This document shows, one piece after another, positions 33,351 through 41,534 of a DNA stretch of 64,000 nt (position 1 is its first letter; every line of letters starts with the position of its first letter). The stretch is from Streptomyces sp. NBC_00878 (GTDB taxonomy: Bacteria > Actinomycetota > Actinomycetes > Streptomycetales > Streptomycetaceae), in NCBI RefSeq assembly GCF_026341515.1, contig NZ_JAPEOK010000001.1, positions 1,798,001 to 1,862,000 of the forward strand, written 5' to 3'. Below the pieces are notes generated by a model. That model saw only the letters and a program-made list of their open reading frames with translations. It had not been told where the DNA came from and searched no databases. A program made the position numbers and the translations under genes.

Positions 33351-35210
33351 ATGGCCACTCCCGTGTCCGACCCCTCCCTGTCCGGCTCTTCCCTGCCCAC
33401 CCCCTCCTCCTTGCCCTCTCCGTCGCCCTCCGCGTCCCCCCTCAAGACCGTCGCCGTCGTCGGCCTCGGCACGATGGGGACCGGTATCGCCGAGATCCTG
33501 GCCAAGGCCGGCCGCGAGGTCGTGGGCATCGACATCGACGAGGCCGCCGCCGTGCGGGCCGCCGCCGCCCTGGAGTCCTCGACAGCTCGCGCCGTGCGGC
33601 GCGGGCGCCTCACCGAGCAGGAGCGCGACGACACCCTCGCCCGCTTCCGTACGTCCACGGACCTGCGAACCGCGGCCGACGCCGATCTGGTCATCGAGGT
33701 GGCGCCTGAGTCGTACGACATCAAGCACCAGATCTTCCGCGAACTGGACGGCATCGTGCGCCCGGAGACGATCCTGGCGACCGGCACCAACGCCCTGTCC
33801 GTCACGCGTCTCGCCGCCGACTCGGCCCGCCCGGAGCGGGTCCTTGGCCTGCACTTCTTCAACCCGGCCCCGGCGATGAAGCTCGTCGAGGTCGTGTCGT
33901 CCGTGCTGACCGCGCCGACCGCCGTCGCCGCCGTCACGGACCTCGCCCTCGAACTCGGCAAGGAGCCCGTCGCGGTCGGCGACCGCCCCGGTTTCGTCGC
34001 CGACGGACTGCTCTTCGGCTACCTCAACCAGGCCGCCGCGATGTACGAGGCGAAGTACGCGAGCCGCGAGGACATCGACGCCGCGATGCGACTGGGCTGC
34101 GGCCTGCCCATGGGCCCGCTCGCCCTGCTCGACCTGATCGGCGTCGACACCGCGCGTACGGTCCTGGAGGCCATGTACGCCGAGTCCCACGACCGGCTGC
34201 ACGCGCCCTCCCCCATCCTCAAACAGCTCAGCGAGGCGGGCCTGACCGGCCGCAAGGCGGGGCGCGGCTTCTACACGTACGACGCGCCGGGCGGCTCGAC
34301 CGTCGTGCGGGACGCGCTGACGCCCCTGGAGGACGCGTCGTCGGCGCCCGGCCGTACCGTGCGCTCGGTCGGCGTCGCGGGCTCCGGCACCATGGCGTCC
34401 GGCATCGCCGAGGTCTTCGCGAAGGCCGGGTACGAGGTGGTGCTGGCCGCGCGCAGCGAGGAGAAGGCACAGGCCGCCAGGGCCCGTATCGGCAAGTCGC
34501 TCTCGCGCTCTGTCGACAAGGGCCGGATGACCGCGGAGGCCGCCGCCGAGACGCTGGAGCGGATCACTCCGGCGGGTTCGTACGACGCCTTCGCGGACGT
34601 CGACCTGGCCCTGGAGGCCGTCGCCGAGGACCTGGAGATCAAGCGGCAGCTGTTCGCGACCTTCGACAAGGTCTGCAAGCCCGGCGCGATCCTCGCCACC
34701 ACCACCTCCTCGCTGCCCGTCGTCGCCTGCGCCCGCGCCACCTCGCGGCCCCAGGACGTGGTCGGCATGCACTTCTTCAACCCGGCCCCGGCGATGAAGC
34801 TGGTCGAGGTCGTGCGTACGGTCCTGACGGCCGACGACGTGCACGCCACGGTCCGGGAGGTCTGCGCGAAGGTCCGCAAGCACCCGGTGGACTGCGGCGA
34901 CCGGGCCGGTTTCATCGTGAACGCACTGCTGTTCCCGTACCTGAACAACGCGATCAAGATGGTCGAGGAGCACTACGCCACGCTCGACGACATCGACGCC
35001 GCGATGAGGCTCGGCGGCGGCTACCCGATGGGCCCCTTCGAGCTCCTCGACGTGGTCGGTCTGGACGTCTCGCTGGCCATCGAGAAGGTCCTGCACCGCG
35101 AGTTCCGCGACCCGGGCCTCGCCCCTGCGCCCCTCCTGGAGCACCTGGTGGCCGCGGGCTGCCTCGGCCGCAAGACGGGCCGCGGCTTCCGCGAATATGC
35201 ACGGCGCTGA
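33351..35210 (+). CDS. Tandem-duplicated 3-hydroxyacyl-CoA dehydrogenase
   Basis: 619 residues: a Ser/Pro-rich leader (~30), then two full 3-hydroxybutyryl-CoA dehydrogenase units of ~300 residues, each with Rossmann domain (GLGTMGTGIAEI; GSGTMASGIAEV) and helical C-domain. In unit 2 the active-site residues are present: Ser453/454 in TTTSSLP, His474 in GMHFFNPAP, Asn524 in GFIVNALL. In unit 1 the His168 remains, but the Ser pair is Asn147-Ala148 and the Asn is Asp218. The enzyme would make or use acetoacetyl-CoA/3-hydroxybutyryl-CoA, the entry to crotonyl-CoA for the ethylmalonyl-CoA pathway encoded downstream. Confidence 0.92.
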   Translation: MATPVSDPSLSGSSLPTPSSLPSPSPSASPLKTVAVVGLGTMGTGIAEILAKAGREVVGIDIDEAAAVRAAAALESSTARAVRRGRLTEQERDDTLARFRTSTDLRTAADADLVIEVAPESYDIKHQIFRELDGIVRPETILATGTNALSVTRLAADSARPERVLGLHFFNPAPAMKLVEVVSSVLTAPTAVAAVTDLALELGKEPVAVGDRPGFVADGLLFGYLNQAAAMYEAKYASREDIDAAMRLGCGLPMGPLALLDLIGVDTARTVLEAMYAESHDRLHAPSPILKQLSEAGLTGRKAGRGFYTYDAPGGSTVVRDALTPLEDASSAPGRTVRSVGVAGSGTMASGIAEVFAKAGYEVVLAARSEEKAQAARARIGKSLSRSVDKGRMTAEAAAETLERITPAGSYDAFADVDLALEAVAEDLEIKRQLFATFDKVCKPGAILATTTSSLPVVACARATSRPQDVVGMHFFNPAPAMKLVEVVRTVLTADDVHATVREVCAKVRKHPVDCGDRAGFIVNALLFPYLNNAIKMVEEHYATLDDIDAAMRLGGGYPMGPFELLDVVGLDVSLAIEKVLHREFRDPGLAPAPLLEHLVAAGCLGRKTGRGFREYARR

Positions 35211-35361
35211 GCCACGCGACCTCCGGGCCGACCTCCAGGCCGACCTCCGGCCCGGAGACGGCCCCGCGGGCTGGGGCGGGCTGCTCGATCCTGCTGCCGC
35301 TCCCGCCCCGGTCCCGGACGGTGAAAGACCCGGTCATGAGCACTCCGATGCGTCCATGCAG

Positions 35362-35367
35362 TACGTT
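35362..35367 (+). promoter_or_regulatory. -10 box of a leaderless transcript
   Basis: TACGTT lies 6 bases before the ATG at 35374 and supports that start over the in-frame ATG at 35356. Confidence 0.5.
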
Positions 35368-35373
35368 CGGGGC

Positions 35374-36186
35374 ATGTCCCAGCCCGCCAAGTCCTCCCGT
35401 ACACCAGCCACGTCCGACGTTCCGGAGAGTGCCGCGGGCAGCCGTGCGGCCGCGCAACGGCTCAAGATGCGCCGAGAACTGGCGGCCGCCGCGATGGAGC
35501 TCTTCGCGACGAAGGGGTACGAGGCGACGACCGTCGACGAGATCGCGGCCGCGGCCGGGGTCGCCCGGCGCACCTTCTTCCGGCACTTCCGCTCCAAGGA
35601 AGAGGCGATCTTCCCGGACCACGACGACACGTTGATCCGGGCCGAGGCGGTGCTCAACGCGGCGCCGGCGCACGAGCATCCGCTCGACACGGTGTGCCGC
35701 GGCATCAAGGAAGTCATGAAGATGTACGCGGCCCAGCCGGAGATCTCGGTGTCGCGCTACAAGCTCACCCGCGAGGTACCGACCCTGCGGGAGGCGGAGA
35801 TCGCGTCCGTGGCGCGGTACGAGCGGCTGTTCACCCGCTATCTGCTGGGGCACTTCGACGAGCACGCCCACGACGACGACGCCAACGACGACCCGCTGCT
35901 CGCGGAGGTCGCCGCGTCCGCCGTGGTCACGGCCCACAACCACGTCCTGCGGCGCTGGCTGCGGGCGGGCGCCCAGGGTGATGTCGAAAGGCAGCTGGAT
36001 CACGCCTTCGCGATCGTCCGGAAGACCTTCGGTACGGGGATCGGGGCCGGACGGGAGACGCCTCGGTCGGCACCGGCGTCCGCCGCATCGGTCGAGGGCG
36101 AGGTGCTGGTGACCGTGGCCCGCGTGGACGCTCCGCTGGACCAGGTGATGCGCACGATCGAGCAGGCGCTCAAGGAACGGCCGTAG
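35374..36186 (+). CDS. TetR-family transcriptional regulator
   Basis: 270 residues. The N-terminal helix-turn-helix (~residues 35-80) contains AAMELFATKGYEATTVDEIAAAAGVARRTFFRHFRSKEEAI, a clear TetR signature. The helical ligand domain follows, with a His/Asp-rich loop EHAHDDDANDD and a longer than usual C-terminal tail. It lies between the hydroxyacyl-CoA dehydrogenase gene and ccr, and is probably the local regulator sensing an acyl-CoA; this is inference from position. The start is set by a TACGTT box 6 bases upstream, and a strong intrinsic terminator follows the gene. Confidence 0.87.
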   Translation: MSQPAKSSRTPATSDVPESAAGSRAAAQRLKMRRELAAAAMELFATKGYEATTVDEIAAAAGVARRTFFRHFRSKEEAIFPDHDDTLIRAEAVLNAAPAHEHPLDTVCRGIKEVMKMYAAQPEISVSRYKLTREVPTLREAEIASVARYERLFTRYLLGHFDEHAHDDDANDDPLLAEVAASAVVTAHNHVLRRWLRAGAQGDVERQLDHAFAIVRKTFGTGIGAGRETPRSAPASAASVEGEVLVTVARVDAPLDQVMRTIEQALKERP

Positions 36187-36230
36187 CAGCACTCCGCGAA
36201 ACCGCGGCCGAGCCGCTGTCCTCGCCAATC

Positions 36231-36269
36231 GCCGGACGAGCTCAATGTGAGCGCGTCCGGCACCTTTTT
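36231..36269 (+). terminator. Intrinsic terminator after the TetR gene
   Basis: GCCGGACGAGCTCA pairs with TGAGCGCGTCCGGC (one A/G mismatch) around an ATG loop, and is followed by ACC and five T. This is an unusually classical rho-independent terminator for a Streptomyces sequence. Confidence 0.85.
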
Positions 36270-36298
36270 GCCCACATTCAGGCGTTTCCGGGCCCAGC

Positions 36299-36328
36299 TT
36301 GATCGATCATCGCTCACTTGTTACGTAA
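36299..36328 (+). promoter_or_regulatory. Upstream promoter candidate for the ccr operon with overlapping TTACGTAA palindrome
   Basis: TTGATC (36299-36304), a 17-base spacer and TACGTA (36322-36327) form a good promoter match in a locally AT-richer stretch. The -10 is embedded in the perfect palindrome TTACGTAA (36321-36328), so a repressor bound there would block it. Confidence 0.5.
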
Positions 36329-36365
36329 AGATTTCACCTGAGCGCAACTTCTGGCACTCCGTGCC

Positions 36366-36394
36366 TTGCGACATGACACGGCGTGCCATACGTT
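36366..36394 (+). promoter_or_regulatory. Second promoter candidate for the ccr operon
   Basis: TTGCGA (36366-36371) and TACGTT (36389-36394) are separated by exactly 17 bases. A GGCAC-TCC-GTGCC hairpin (36353-36365) lies immediately upstream. Initiation here would give a leader of about 220 bases before the GTG at 36621. Confidence 0.5.
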
Positions 36395-36620
36395 GAAGTA
36401 GTCCGGGCGGCCGGCGTGCAGAGACCCCTCGTACGCCGGCTGTCCCCGCAAGCCAATGGCCTGCGCGCCCGGACGCCTGCGTCACAGGCAACCTTCCGCG
36501 CCACCACGCGCTGCCGAGCCCCACCCTCCGCCGAACCGACGGCACACCTCACACCAGCAGCACCCACGCCGACGTAACCCTCAGCGTTCCCCTCAGACGC
36601 TCATCGCCGGAGGCACCATC

Positions 36621-37958
36621 GTGAAGGAAATCCTGGACGCGATTCAGTCGCGGACGGCCACGTCCGCCGACTTCGCCGCGCTGCCGCTCCCCGAGTCGTA
36701 CCGCGCGATCACCGTGCACAAGGACGAGACGGAGATGTTCGCCGGGCTCACCACCCGCGACAAGGACCCCCGCAAGTCGATCCACCTGGACGACGTGCCG
36801 GTGCCGGAGCTCGGCCCCGGCGAGGCCCTGGTGGCCGTGATGGCCTCCTCGGTCAACTACAACTCGGTGTGGACCTCGATCTTCGAGCCCATGGCGACCT
36901 TCGGGTTCCTGGAGCGCTACGGCAAGCTCAGCGACCTCACCAAGCGCCACGACCTGCCGTACCACATCATCGGTTCCGACCTGGCGGGCGTCGTGCTGCG
37001 CACCGGCCCGGGCGTGAACGCCTGGCGGCCCGGTGACGAGGTCGTCGCGCACTGCCTGTCCGTCGAGCTGGAGTCCAGCGACGGGCACAACGACACCATG
37101 CTCGACCCCGAGCAGCGCATCTGGGGCTTCGAGACGAACTTCGGCGGACTGGCAGAGCTCGCACTTGTGAAGTCCAACCAGCTGATGCCCAAGCCGGATC
37201 ACCTCAGCTGGGAGGAGGCCGCCGCTCCCGGTCTGGTGAACTCCACCGCGTACCGGCAGCTGGTCTCCCGCAACGGCGCCGGCATGAAGCAGGGCGACAA
37301 CGTCCTCATCTGGGGCGCGAGCGGCGGACTCGGCTCGTACGCCACGCAGTTCGCGCTCGCCGGCGGCGCCAACCCCATCTGTGTGGTCTCCAGCCCGCAG
37401 AAGGCGGACATCTGCCGTGCGATGGGCGCCGAGGCGATCATCGACCGCAACGCCGAGGACTACCGGTTCTGGAAGGACGAGCACCACCAGGACCCGAAGG
37501 AGTGGAAGCGCTTCGGCAAGCGCATCCGCGAGCTCACCGGCGGCGAGGACGTCGACATCGTCTTCGAACACCCGGGCCGCGAGACCTTCGGCGCGTCCGT
37601 CTACGTCACGCGCAAGGGCGGCACGATCGTCACCTGCGCCTCGACCTCCGGGTACAACCACGAGTACGACAACCGCTACCTGTGGATGTCCCTGAAGCGG
37701 ATCATCGGCTCGCACTTCGCCAACTACCGCGAGGCCTGGGAGGCCAACCGGCTGATCGCGAAGGGCAAGATCCACCCGACGCTCTCCAGGGTGTACTCGC
37801 TGGAGGAGACCGGTCAGGCCGCGTACGACGTGCACCGCAACCTCCACCAGGGCAAGGTCGGCGTCCTCGCACTGGCGCCCGCCGAGGGCCTCGGCGTGCG
37901 CGACGAGGAGAAGCGCGCCCAGCACGTCGACGCCATCAACCGCTTCCGGAACGTCTGA
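36621..37958 (+). CDS. ccr: Crotonyl-CoA carboxylase/reductase
   Basis: A 445-residue medium-chain dehydrogenase. It carries out NADPH-dependent reductive carboxylation of crotonyl-CoA to (2S)-ethylmalonyl-CoA. Diagnostic segments are MASSVNYNSVWTSIFEP, GSDLAGVVLRTG, the nucleotide-binding loop WGASGGLGSYATQFAL, and FEHPGRETFGASVYVTRKGG. The CO2-pocket residues Asn in VNYNSVW, Glu, His and Phe of this family can be recognised in these regions. The GTG at 36621 has a GGAGG site. It is the first gene of a five-gene cluster for the ethylmalonyl-CoA pathway, and also supplies ethylmalonyl-CoA to polyketide synthases in Streptomyces. Confidence 0.96.
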   Translation: MKEILDAIQSRTATSADFAALPLPESYRAITVHKDETEMFAGLTTRDKDPRKSIHLDDVPVPELGPGEALVAVMASSVNYNSVWTSIFEPMATFGFLERYGKLSDLTKRHDLPYHIIGSDLAGVVLRTGPGVNAWRPGDEVVAHCLSVELESSDGHNDTMLDPEQRIWGFETNFGGLAELALVKSNQLMPKPDHLSWEEAAAPGLVNSTAYRQLVSRNGAGMKQGDNVLIWGASGGLGSYATQFALAGGANPICVVSSPQKADICRAMGAEAIIDRNAEDYRFWKDEHHQDPKEWKRFGKRIRELTGGEDVDIVFEHPGRETFGASVYVTRKGGTIVTCASTSGYNHEYDNRYLWMSLKRIIGSHFANYREAWEANRLIAKGKIHPTLSRVYSLEETGQAAYDVHRNLHQGKVGVLALAPAEGLGVRDEEKRAQHVDAINRFRNV

Positions 37959-37967
37959 GGGCCACCC

Positions 37968-39995
37968 ATGACTGAGCGCCAGAAGGACCGGCCGTGGCTC
38001 ATGCGCACGTACGCCGGTCACTCCACGGCCGAGGCGTCCAACGAGCTGTACCGGCGCAACCTCGCCAAGGGCCAGACGGGTCTGTCGGTCGCCTTCGACC
38101 TGCCGACGCAGACCGGCTACGACCCCGACCACATCCTCGCCCGCGGCGAGGTCGGCCGGGTCGGCGTGCCCGTCTCGCACGTCGGTGACATGCGCCGGCT
38201 GTTCCAGGACATCCCCCTGGAGCAGATGAACACCTCGATGACCATCAACGCCACCGCCATGTGGCTGCTGGCGCTCTACCAGGTCGTCGCCGAGGAGCAC
38301 GGTGCCGACATCACCGAGCTCCAGGGGACGACCCAGAACGACATCGTGAAGGAGTACCTGTCGCGGGGGACGCACGTCTTCCCGCCGGTGCCCTCGCTCC
38401 GTCTGACGACGGACATGATCTGCTACACGGTCAACAACATCCCCAAGTGGAACCCGATCAACATCTGCAGCTACCACCTCCAGGAGGCGGGAGCCACCCC
38501 GGTCCAGGAGATCGCGTACGCGATGTCGACCGCGATCGCCGTCCTGGACGCGGTGTTCGCGTCCGGGCAGATCGCCGAGGACCGCAGGGGTGACGTCGTC
38601 GCACGCATCTCCTTCTTCGTGAACGCGGGCGTCCGCTTCGTCGAGGAGATGTGCAAGATGCGGGCGTTCGGCCGCATCTGGGACAGGATCACGCGCGAGC
38701 GGTACGGGATCGAGAACCCCAAGCACCGCCGCTTCCGGTACGGGGTCCAGGTCAACTCGCTCGGCCTGACCGAGGCCCAGCCCGAGAACAACATCCAGCG
38801 GATCGTGCTGGAGATGCTGGCCGTGACCCTCTCGAAGGACGCACGCGCGCGTGCCGTCCAACTGCCCGCCTGGAACGAGGCGTTGGGCCTGCCCCGCCCC
38901 TGGGACCAGCAGTGGTCCCTGCGCATGCAGCAGGTGCTCGCGTACGAGAGCGACCTGCTGGAGTACGCGGACATCTTCGACGGCTCGCACGTCATCGAGG
39001 CCAAGGTCTCCCAGCTGGTCGAGGACTCGTTCGCCGAGATCGACCGGATCCAGGAGATGGGCGGCGCGATGGCGGCCGTCGAGTCGGGCTATCTGAAGTC
39101 TCAGCTCGTCTCGTCGCACGCCGAGCGCCGGGCCCGTATCGAGTCCGGTGACGAGAAGATCGTCGGCGTCAACATCTTCGAGTCGACCGAGCCGAACCCG
39201 CTCACCGCCGACCTGGACGCCGCGATCCAGACGGTCGACCCGGCGGTCGAGGCCAGGGTCGTCGCCGCCCTCAAGGACTGGCGCGACACCCGCTACCAGC
39301 CCCCCTTCAACCACCCGCGCCCCTGTAAGGCGCTGGACCGGCTGAAGGAGGCCGCGAAGGGCACCGACAACCTCATGGAGGCCACCCTGGAGTGCGCCCG
39401 TGCGGGGGCCACGACCGGCGAGTGGGCCGGTGCCCTGCGCGAGGTGTTCGGTGAGTTCCGCGCCCCCACCGGTGTCTCGTCAGCGCCCGTCGCGGTGACC
39501 GCCGAGGAGGGTACGGCGATGGCCCTGGTCCGCCGCAAGGTGGAGCTGACCGCGAAGGAGATGGGCGTCGGCAAGCTCCGCTTCCTGGTGGGCAAGCCGG
39601 GCCTGGACGGGCACTCCAACGGCGCCGAGCAGATCGCCGTACGGGCCCGGGACGCCGGGTTCGAGGTGGTCTACCAGGGCATCCGGCTCACGCCCGAGCA
39701 GATCGTGGACGCGGCCGTCGCCGAGGACGTACACGGCGTCGGGCTCTCCATCCTGTCCGGCTCGCACGCGCGGCTGGTGCCGGATGTGCTGGAGCGGCTG
39801 CGCGAGGCCGGTGCGGCCGACATCCCGGTGATCGCGGGCGGGATCATCCCGAACACGGACGCCGAGCAGCTCAGGGCCGCCGGAGTGGCCGCGGTCTTCA
39901 CCCCGAAGGACTTCGACATCACGGGGATCATCGGCCGTATCGTCGACGAGATCCGGAAAGCGAACAAGCTCGACCCACTGGAGGTCACCGCATGA
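37968..39995 (+). CDS. meaA: Ethylmalonyl-CoA mutase (MeaA)
   Basis: A 675-residue coenzyme B12-dependent mutase that converts ethylmalonyl-CoA to methylsuccinyl-CoA. The catalytic barrel fills the first ~500 residues, with LSVAFDLPTQTGYDPDH and MTINATAMWLLALYQV. The C-terminal cobalamin domain has the lower-ligand motif DGHSNG in GKPGLDGHSNGAEQIA and the SILSGSHARLVPDVL loop. MeaA proteins are distinguished from methylmalonyl-CoA mutase by fusing both parts in this compact length. It starts 9 bases after ccr and overlaps the next gene by ATGA. Confidence 0.95.
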   Translation: MTERQKDRPWLMRTYAGHSTAEASNELYRRNLAKGQTGLSVAFDLPTQTGYDPDHILARGEVGRVGVPVSHVGDMRRLFQDIPLEQMNTSMTINATAMWLLALYQVVAEEHGADITELQGTTQNDIVKEYLSRGTHVFPPVPSLRLTTDMICYTVNNIPKWNPINICSYHLQEAGATPVQEIAYAMSTAIAVLDAVFASGQIAEDRRGDVVARISFFVNAGVRFVEEMCKMRAFGRIWDRITRERYGIENPKHRRFRYGVQVNSLGLTEAQPENNIQRIVLEMLAVTLSKDARARAVQLPAWNEALGLPRPWDQQWSLRMQQVLAYESDLLEYADIFDGSHVIEAKVSQLVEDSFAEIDRIQEMGGAMAAVESGYLKSQLVSSHAERRARIESGDEKIVGVNIFESTEPNPLTADLDAAIQTVDPAVEARVVAALKDWRDTRYQPPFNHPRPCKALDRLKEAAKGTDNLMEATLECARAGATTGEWAGALREVFGEFRAPTGVSSAPVAVTAEEGTAMALVRRKVELTAKEMGVGKLRFLVGKPGLDGHSNGAEQIAVRARDAGFEVVYQGIRLTPEQIVDAAVAEDVHGVGLSILSGSHARLVPDVLERLREAGAADIPVIAGGIIPNTDAEQLRAAGVAAVFTPKDFDITGIIGRIVDEIRKANKLDPLEVTA

Positions 39996-40957
39996 CCAGC
40001 CCTGTCAACCGTCTGCGTCCGCGTCGCTCCTGCCTCGCGGTGCCGGGCAGCAACCCCCGCTTTCTGGAGAAGGCGCAGGGCCTCCCGGCCGACCAGGTCT
40101 TCCTGGACCTGGAGGACGCGTGCGCGCCGCTGGCCAAGCCCGAGGCGCGGCACACCATCGTCAAGTTCCTCAACGAGGGCGACTGGACGGGCAAGACGCG
40201 GGTCGTGCGGGTCAACGACTGGACGACCGAGTGGACGTACCGCGATGTCGTCACCGTCGTCGAGGGTGCGGGCCCCAATCTCGACTGCATCATGCTGCCG
40301 AAGGTGCAGGACGCCCAGCAGGTGGTCGCGCTGGATCTGCTCCTGACGCAGATCGAGAAGACGATGGGCTTCGAGGTCGGCAAGATCGGTATTGAGGCGC
40401 AGATCGAGAACGCCCAGGGCCTCAACAACGTCAATGAGATCGCGTCTGCCAGTCAACGTGTCGAGACGATCATCTTCGGCCCGGCCGACTTCATGGCGTC
40501 GATCAACATGAAGTCGCTGGTCGTGGGCGAGCAGCCGCCCGGCTACCCGGCGGACGCCTACCACTACATCCTGATGAAGATCCTGATGGCCGCCCGCGCC
40601 AACAACCTCCAGGCGATCGACGGCCCCTACCTCCAGATCCGCAACGTCGACGGCTACCGCGAGGTCGCCGGCCGTGCCGCGGCTCTCGGTTTCGACGGCA
40701 AGTGGGTTCTGCACCCGGGCCAGGTCGAGGCGTCCAACGAGATCTTCTCGCCCTCCCAGGACGACTTCGACCACGCCGAGCTGATCCTGGACGCGTACGA
40801 CTACTACACGTCCGAGGCGGGCGGCAAGAAGGGCTCCGCGATGCTCGGCGACGAGATGATCGACGAGGCCAGCCGCAAGATGGCCCTGGTCATCTCGGGC
40901 AAGGGCCGGGCCGCCGGCATGGAGCGCACCAGCAAGTTCGAAGCCCCGGAGGCCTGA
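39992..40957 (+). CDS. HpcH/HpaI-family CoA lyase, probable L-malyl/beta-methylmalyl-CoA lyase
   Basis: A 321-residue CitE-like (beta/alpha)8 lyase. It contains RRSCLAVPGSNPRFLEKA, the metal-acidic segment VFLDLEDACAP, the Arg in VVRVNDWTTEW and the late IIFGPADFMASI and GFDGKWVLHPGQVEASNE motifs typical of Mcl1. In the ethylmalonyl-CoA pathway it cleaves beta-methylmalyl-CoA to glyoxylate and propionyl-CoA and makes or cleaves malyl-CoA. The start overlaps meaA by ATGA, so translation is coupled. Confidence 0.92.
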   Translation: MTSPVNRLRPRRSCLAVPGSNPRFLEKAQGLPADQVFLDLEDACAPLAKPEARHTIVKFLNEGDWTGKTRVVRVNDWTTEWTYRDVVTVVEGAGPNLDCIMLPKVQDAQQVVALDLLLTQIEKTMGFEVGKIGIEAQIENAQGLNNVNEIASASQRVETIIFGPADFMASINMKSLVVGEQPPGYPADAYHYILMKILMAARANNLQAIDGPYLQIRNVDGYREVAGRAAALGFDGKWVLHPGQVEASNEIFSPSQDDFDHAELILDAYDYYTSEAGGKKGSAMLGDEMIDEASRKMALVISGKGRAAGMERTSKFEAPEA

Positions 40958-40962
40958 GCACC

Positions 40963-41532
40963 ATGCAGTTCGGACGCACCTACGAGGAGTTCGAGGTCGG
41001 CGCGGTCTACAAGCACTGGCCCGGGAAAACGGTCACGGAGTACGACGACCACCTCTTCTGTCTCCTGACGATGAACCACCACCCGCTCCACATGGACGCC
41101 AACTACGCCGAGAACACGACGGACTTCGGCAAGAACGTGGTGGTCGGCAACTACATCTACTCGCTCCTGCTGGGCATGTCCGTGCCGGACGTGTCGGGCA
41201 AGGCGATCGCCAACCTGGAGGTCGAGTCGCTGAAGCACGTGGCGCCGACCTTCCACGGCGACACGATCTACGGCGAGACCACGGTCCTCGACAAGACCCC
41301 GTCGAAGTCGAAGAACGACCGCGGGATCGTCCACGTCGAGACCAAGGGCTACAAGCAGGACGGCACGCTGGTCTGTGTGTTCCGCCGCAAGGTGATGGTC
41401 CCCACCGAGACGTACATCAAGGAGCGCGGCGGCGAGCAGCCCGGCCGCCCGCCCGTCTCCCACCATCACCCTCAAACGACGCCCCTGCGGGGCGATACCC
41501 CTGATTCACAGCTCAAGGAACAGGTGAAGTAG
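40963..41532 (+). CDS. MaoC-family dehydratase, probable mesaconyl-CoA hydratase
   Basis: 189 residues of hot-dog fold. The hydratase region NHHPLHMDANYAENTTDFGKNVVVGNYIYSLLLGMSVPDVSGKAIANL shows the conserved Asp/His-containing segment of R-specific enoyl-CoA hydratases. The gene sits between the methylmalyl-CoA lyase and the acyl-CoA dehydrogenase, so it most likely hydrates mesaconyl-C1-CoA to beta-methylmalyl-CoA. ATG 40963 has GGAGG overlapping the end of the lyase gene. The last ~25 residues (HHHPQTTPLRGDTPDSQ) look like unconserved tail. Mesaconyl-CoA hydratases in proteobacteria are longer two-domain proteins; this is the short actinobacterial form. Confidence 0.88.
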   Translation: MQFGRTYEEFEVGAVYKHWPGKTVTEYDDHLFCLLTMNHHPLHMDANYAENTTDFGKNVVVGNYIYSLLLGMSVPDVSGKAIANLEVESLKHVAPTFHGDTIYGETTVLDKTPSKSKNDRGIVHVETKGYKQDGTLVCVFRRKVMVPTETYIKERGGEQPGRPPVSHHHPQTTPLRGDTPDSQLKEQVK

Positions 41533-41534
41533 CC

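Noticed and set aside
36456..36620. 55-residue N-terminal extension of crotonyl-CoA reductase
   Set aside because: Composition is Pro/Arg/His-rich and unconserved, while GTG 36621 has GGAGG at proper distance and the usual family N-terminus.
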